This document shows, one piece after another, positions 5,810 through 5,913 of a stretch of DNA of 5,913 nucleotides (its first letter is position 1; every line of letters starts with the position of its first letter). Source of the DNA: Candidatus Agrococcus pullicola (GTDB taxonomy: Bacteria > Actinomycetota > Actinomycetes > Actinomycetales > Microbacteriaceae); contig DXDC01000035.1 of the NCBI GenBank assembly GCA_019115685.1, positions 1 to 5,913 on the forward strand. The letters are read 5' to 3'. The position numbers were made by a program, and so were the translations under genes. Below the pieces are notes generated by a model that searched no databases, was not told the DNA's origin, and saw nothing but the letters and a program-made list of their open reading frames with translations.

Positions 5810-5913
5810 CCGATGTCACCCCGCTCCGAACCCATCTCTCCGTCGGTACGTGGACGCATGTCGCTGATCTCACAGCGATCGAACGGCAGGAGACTGGCAG
5901 TCACGCCAACCGC
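5806..5913 (+). CDS. Partial gene, unrecognised N-terminus, translationally coupled to the MFS transporter
   Basis: An open frame starts at a GTG that overlaps the transporter's TGA stop (GTGA) and stays open for all 36 codons to the right edge. The visible peptide begins MTDVTPLRTHLSVGTWTH and ends in a polar stretch containing ETGSHANR. It has no signal peptide or membrane segment, so a cytoplasmic protein is likely. I do not recognise the family from this fragment. The good GGAGGA ribosome-binding site, the overlap and the GC-ending codons argue that it is a real gene in one operon with the LuxR and MFS genes. In such operons the next gene is often the enzyme that acts on the transported compound, but that is inference. 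Confidence 0.62.
   Translation, partial: MTDVTPLRTHLSVGTWTHVADLTAIERQETGSHANR

Noticed and set aside
5410..5904. Open frame of 164 codons on the minus strand crossing the MFS end
   Set aside because: Antisense shadow of the transporter with low-complexity Thr/Arg/Pro sequence, and it conflicts with the well-supported coupled gene at 5806.

Overview
The window looks like a chromosomal segment of a high-GC actinobacterium, probably near Microbacteriaceae. The basis is the GC-rich third codon positions, GTG starts, a probable leaderless mRNA, and the mix of a WYL regulator, a stand-alone GyrI-like protein and an NmrA-like reductase. The taxon is an inference. I see no rRNA, tRNA, CRISPR array, insertion sequence or phage gene.

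Layout. (1) Positions 1-548, minus strand: the N-terminal third of a BCCT-family transporter of the proton-coupled choline (BetT) type, cut by the left edge. (2) Positions 549-807: a 259-base divergent gap holding a perfect 12-base palindrome (746-757) but no convincing gene. (3) Positions 808-1428, plus strand: a stand-alone GyrI-like small-molecule-binding protein. (4) Positions 1499-2362, minus strand: an NmrA-like NAD(P)-binding protein, convergent with (3). (5) Positions 2363-2455: a compact divergent promoter region. (6) Positions 2456-3430, plus strand: a WYL-domain regulator of the YafY type, probably translated from a leaderless mRNA. (7) Positions 3609-4292, plus strand: a LuxR-type regulator with a sensory-looking N-terminal half. 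An upstream GTG at 3477 is possible but less convincing. (8) Positions 4364-5809, plus strand: a 12-TM MFS metabolite transporter. (9) Positions 5806-5913, plus strand: the first 36 codons of an unrecognised gene, joined to the transporter by a GTGA overlap.

Two units stand out. The NmrA-like gene and the WYL regulator are divergent with only 93 bases between their starts, the usual arrangement of a local regulator and its target. The GyrI-like gene next door could share its ligand class. The second unit, LuxR regulator, MFS transporter and unknown gene, reads as the start of a uptake/catabolic or efflux operon whose enzymes lie beyond the right edge. Nothing here is clearly a new biological system. 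The parts most worth a second look are the truncated right-hand operon, the LuxR start site, the leaderless WYL gene and the 12-base palindrome.
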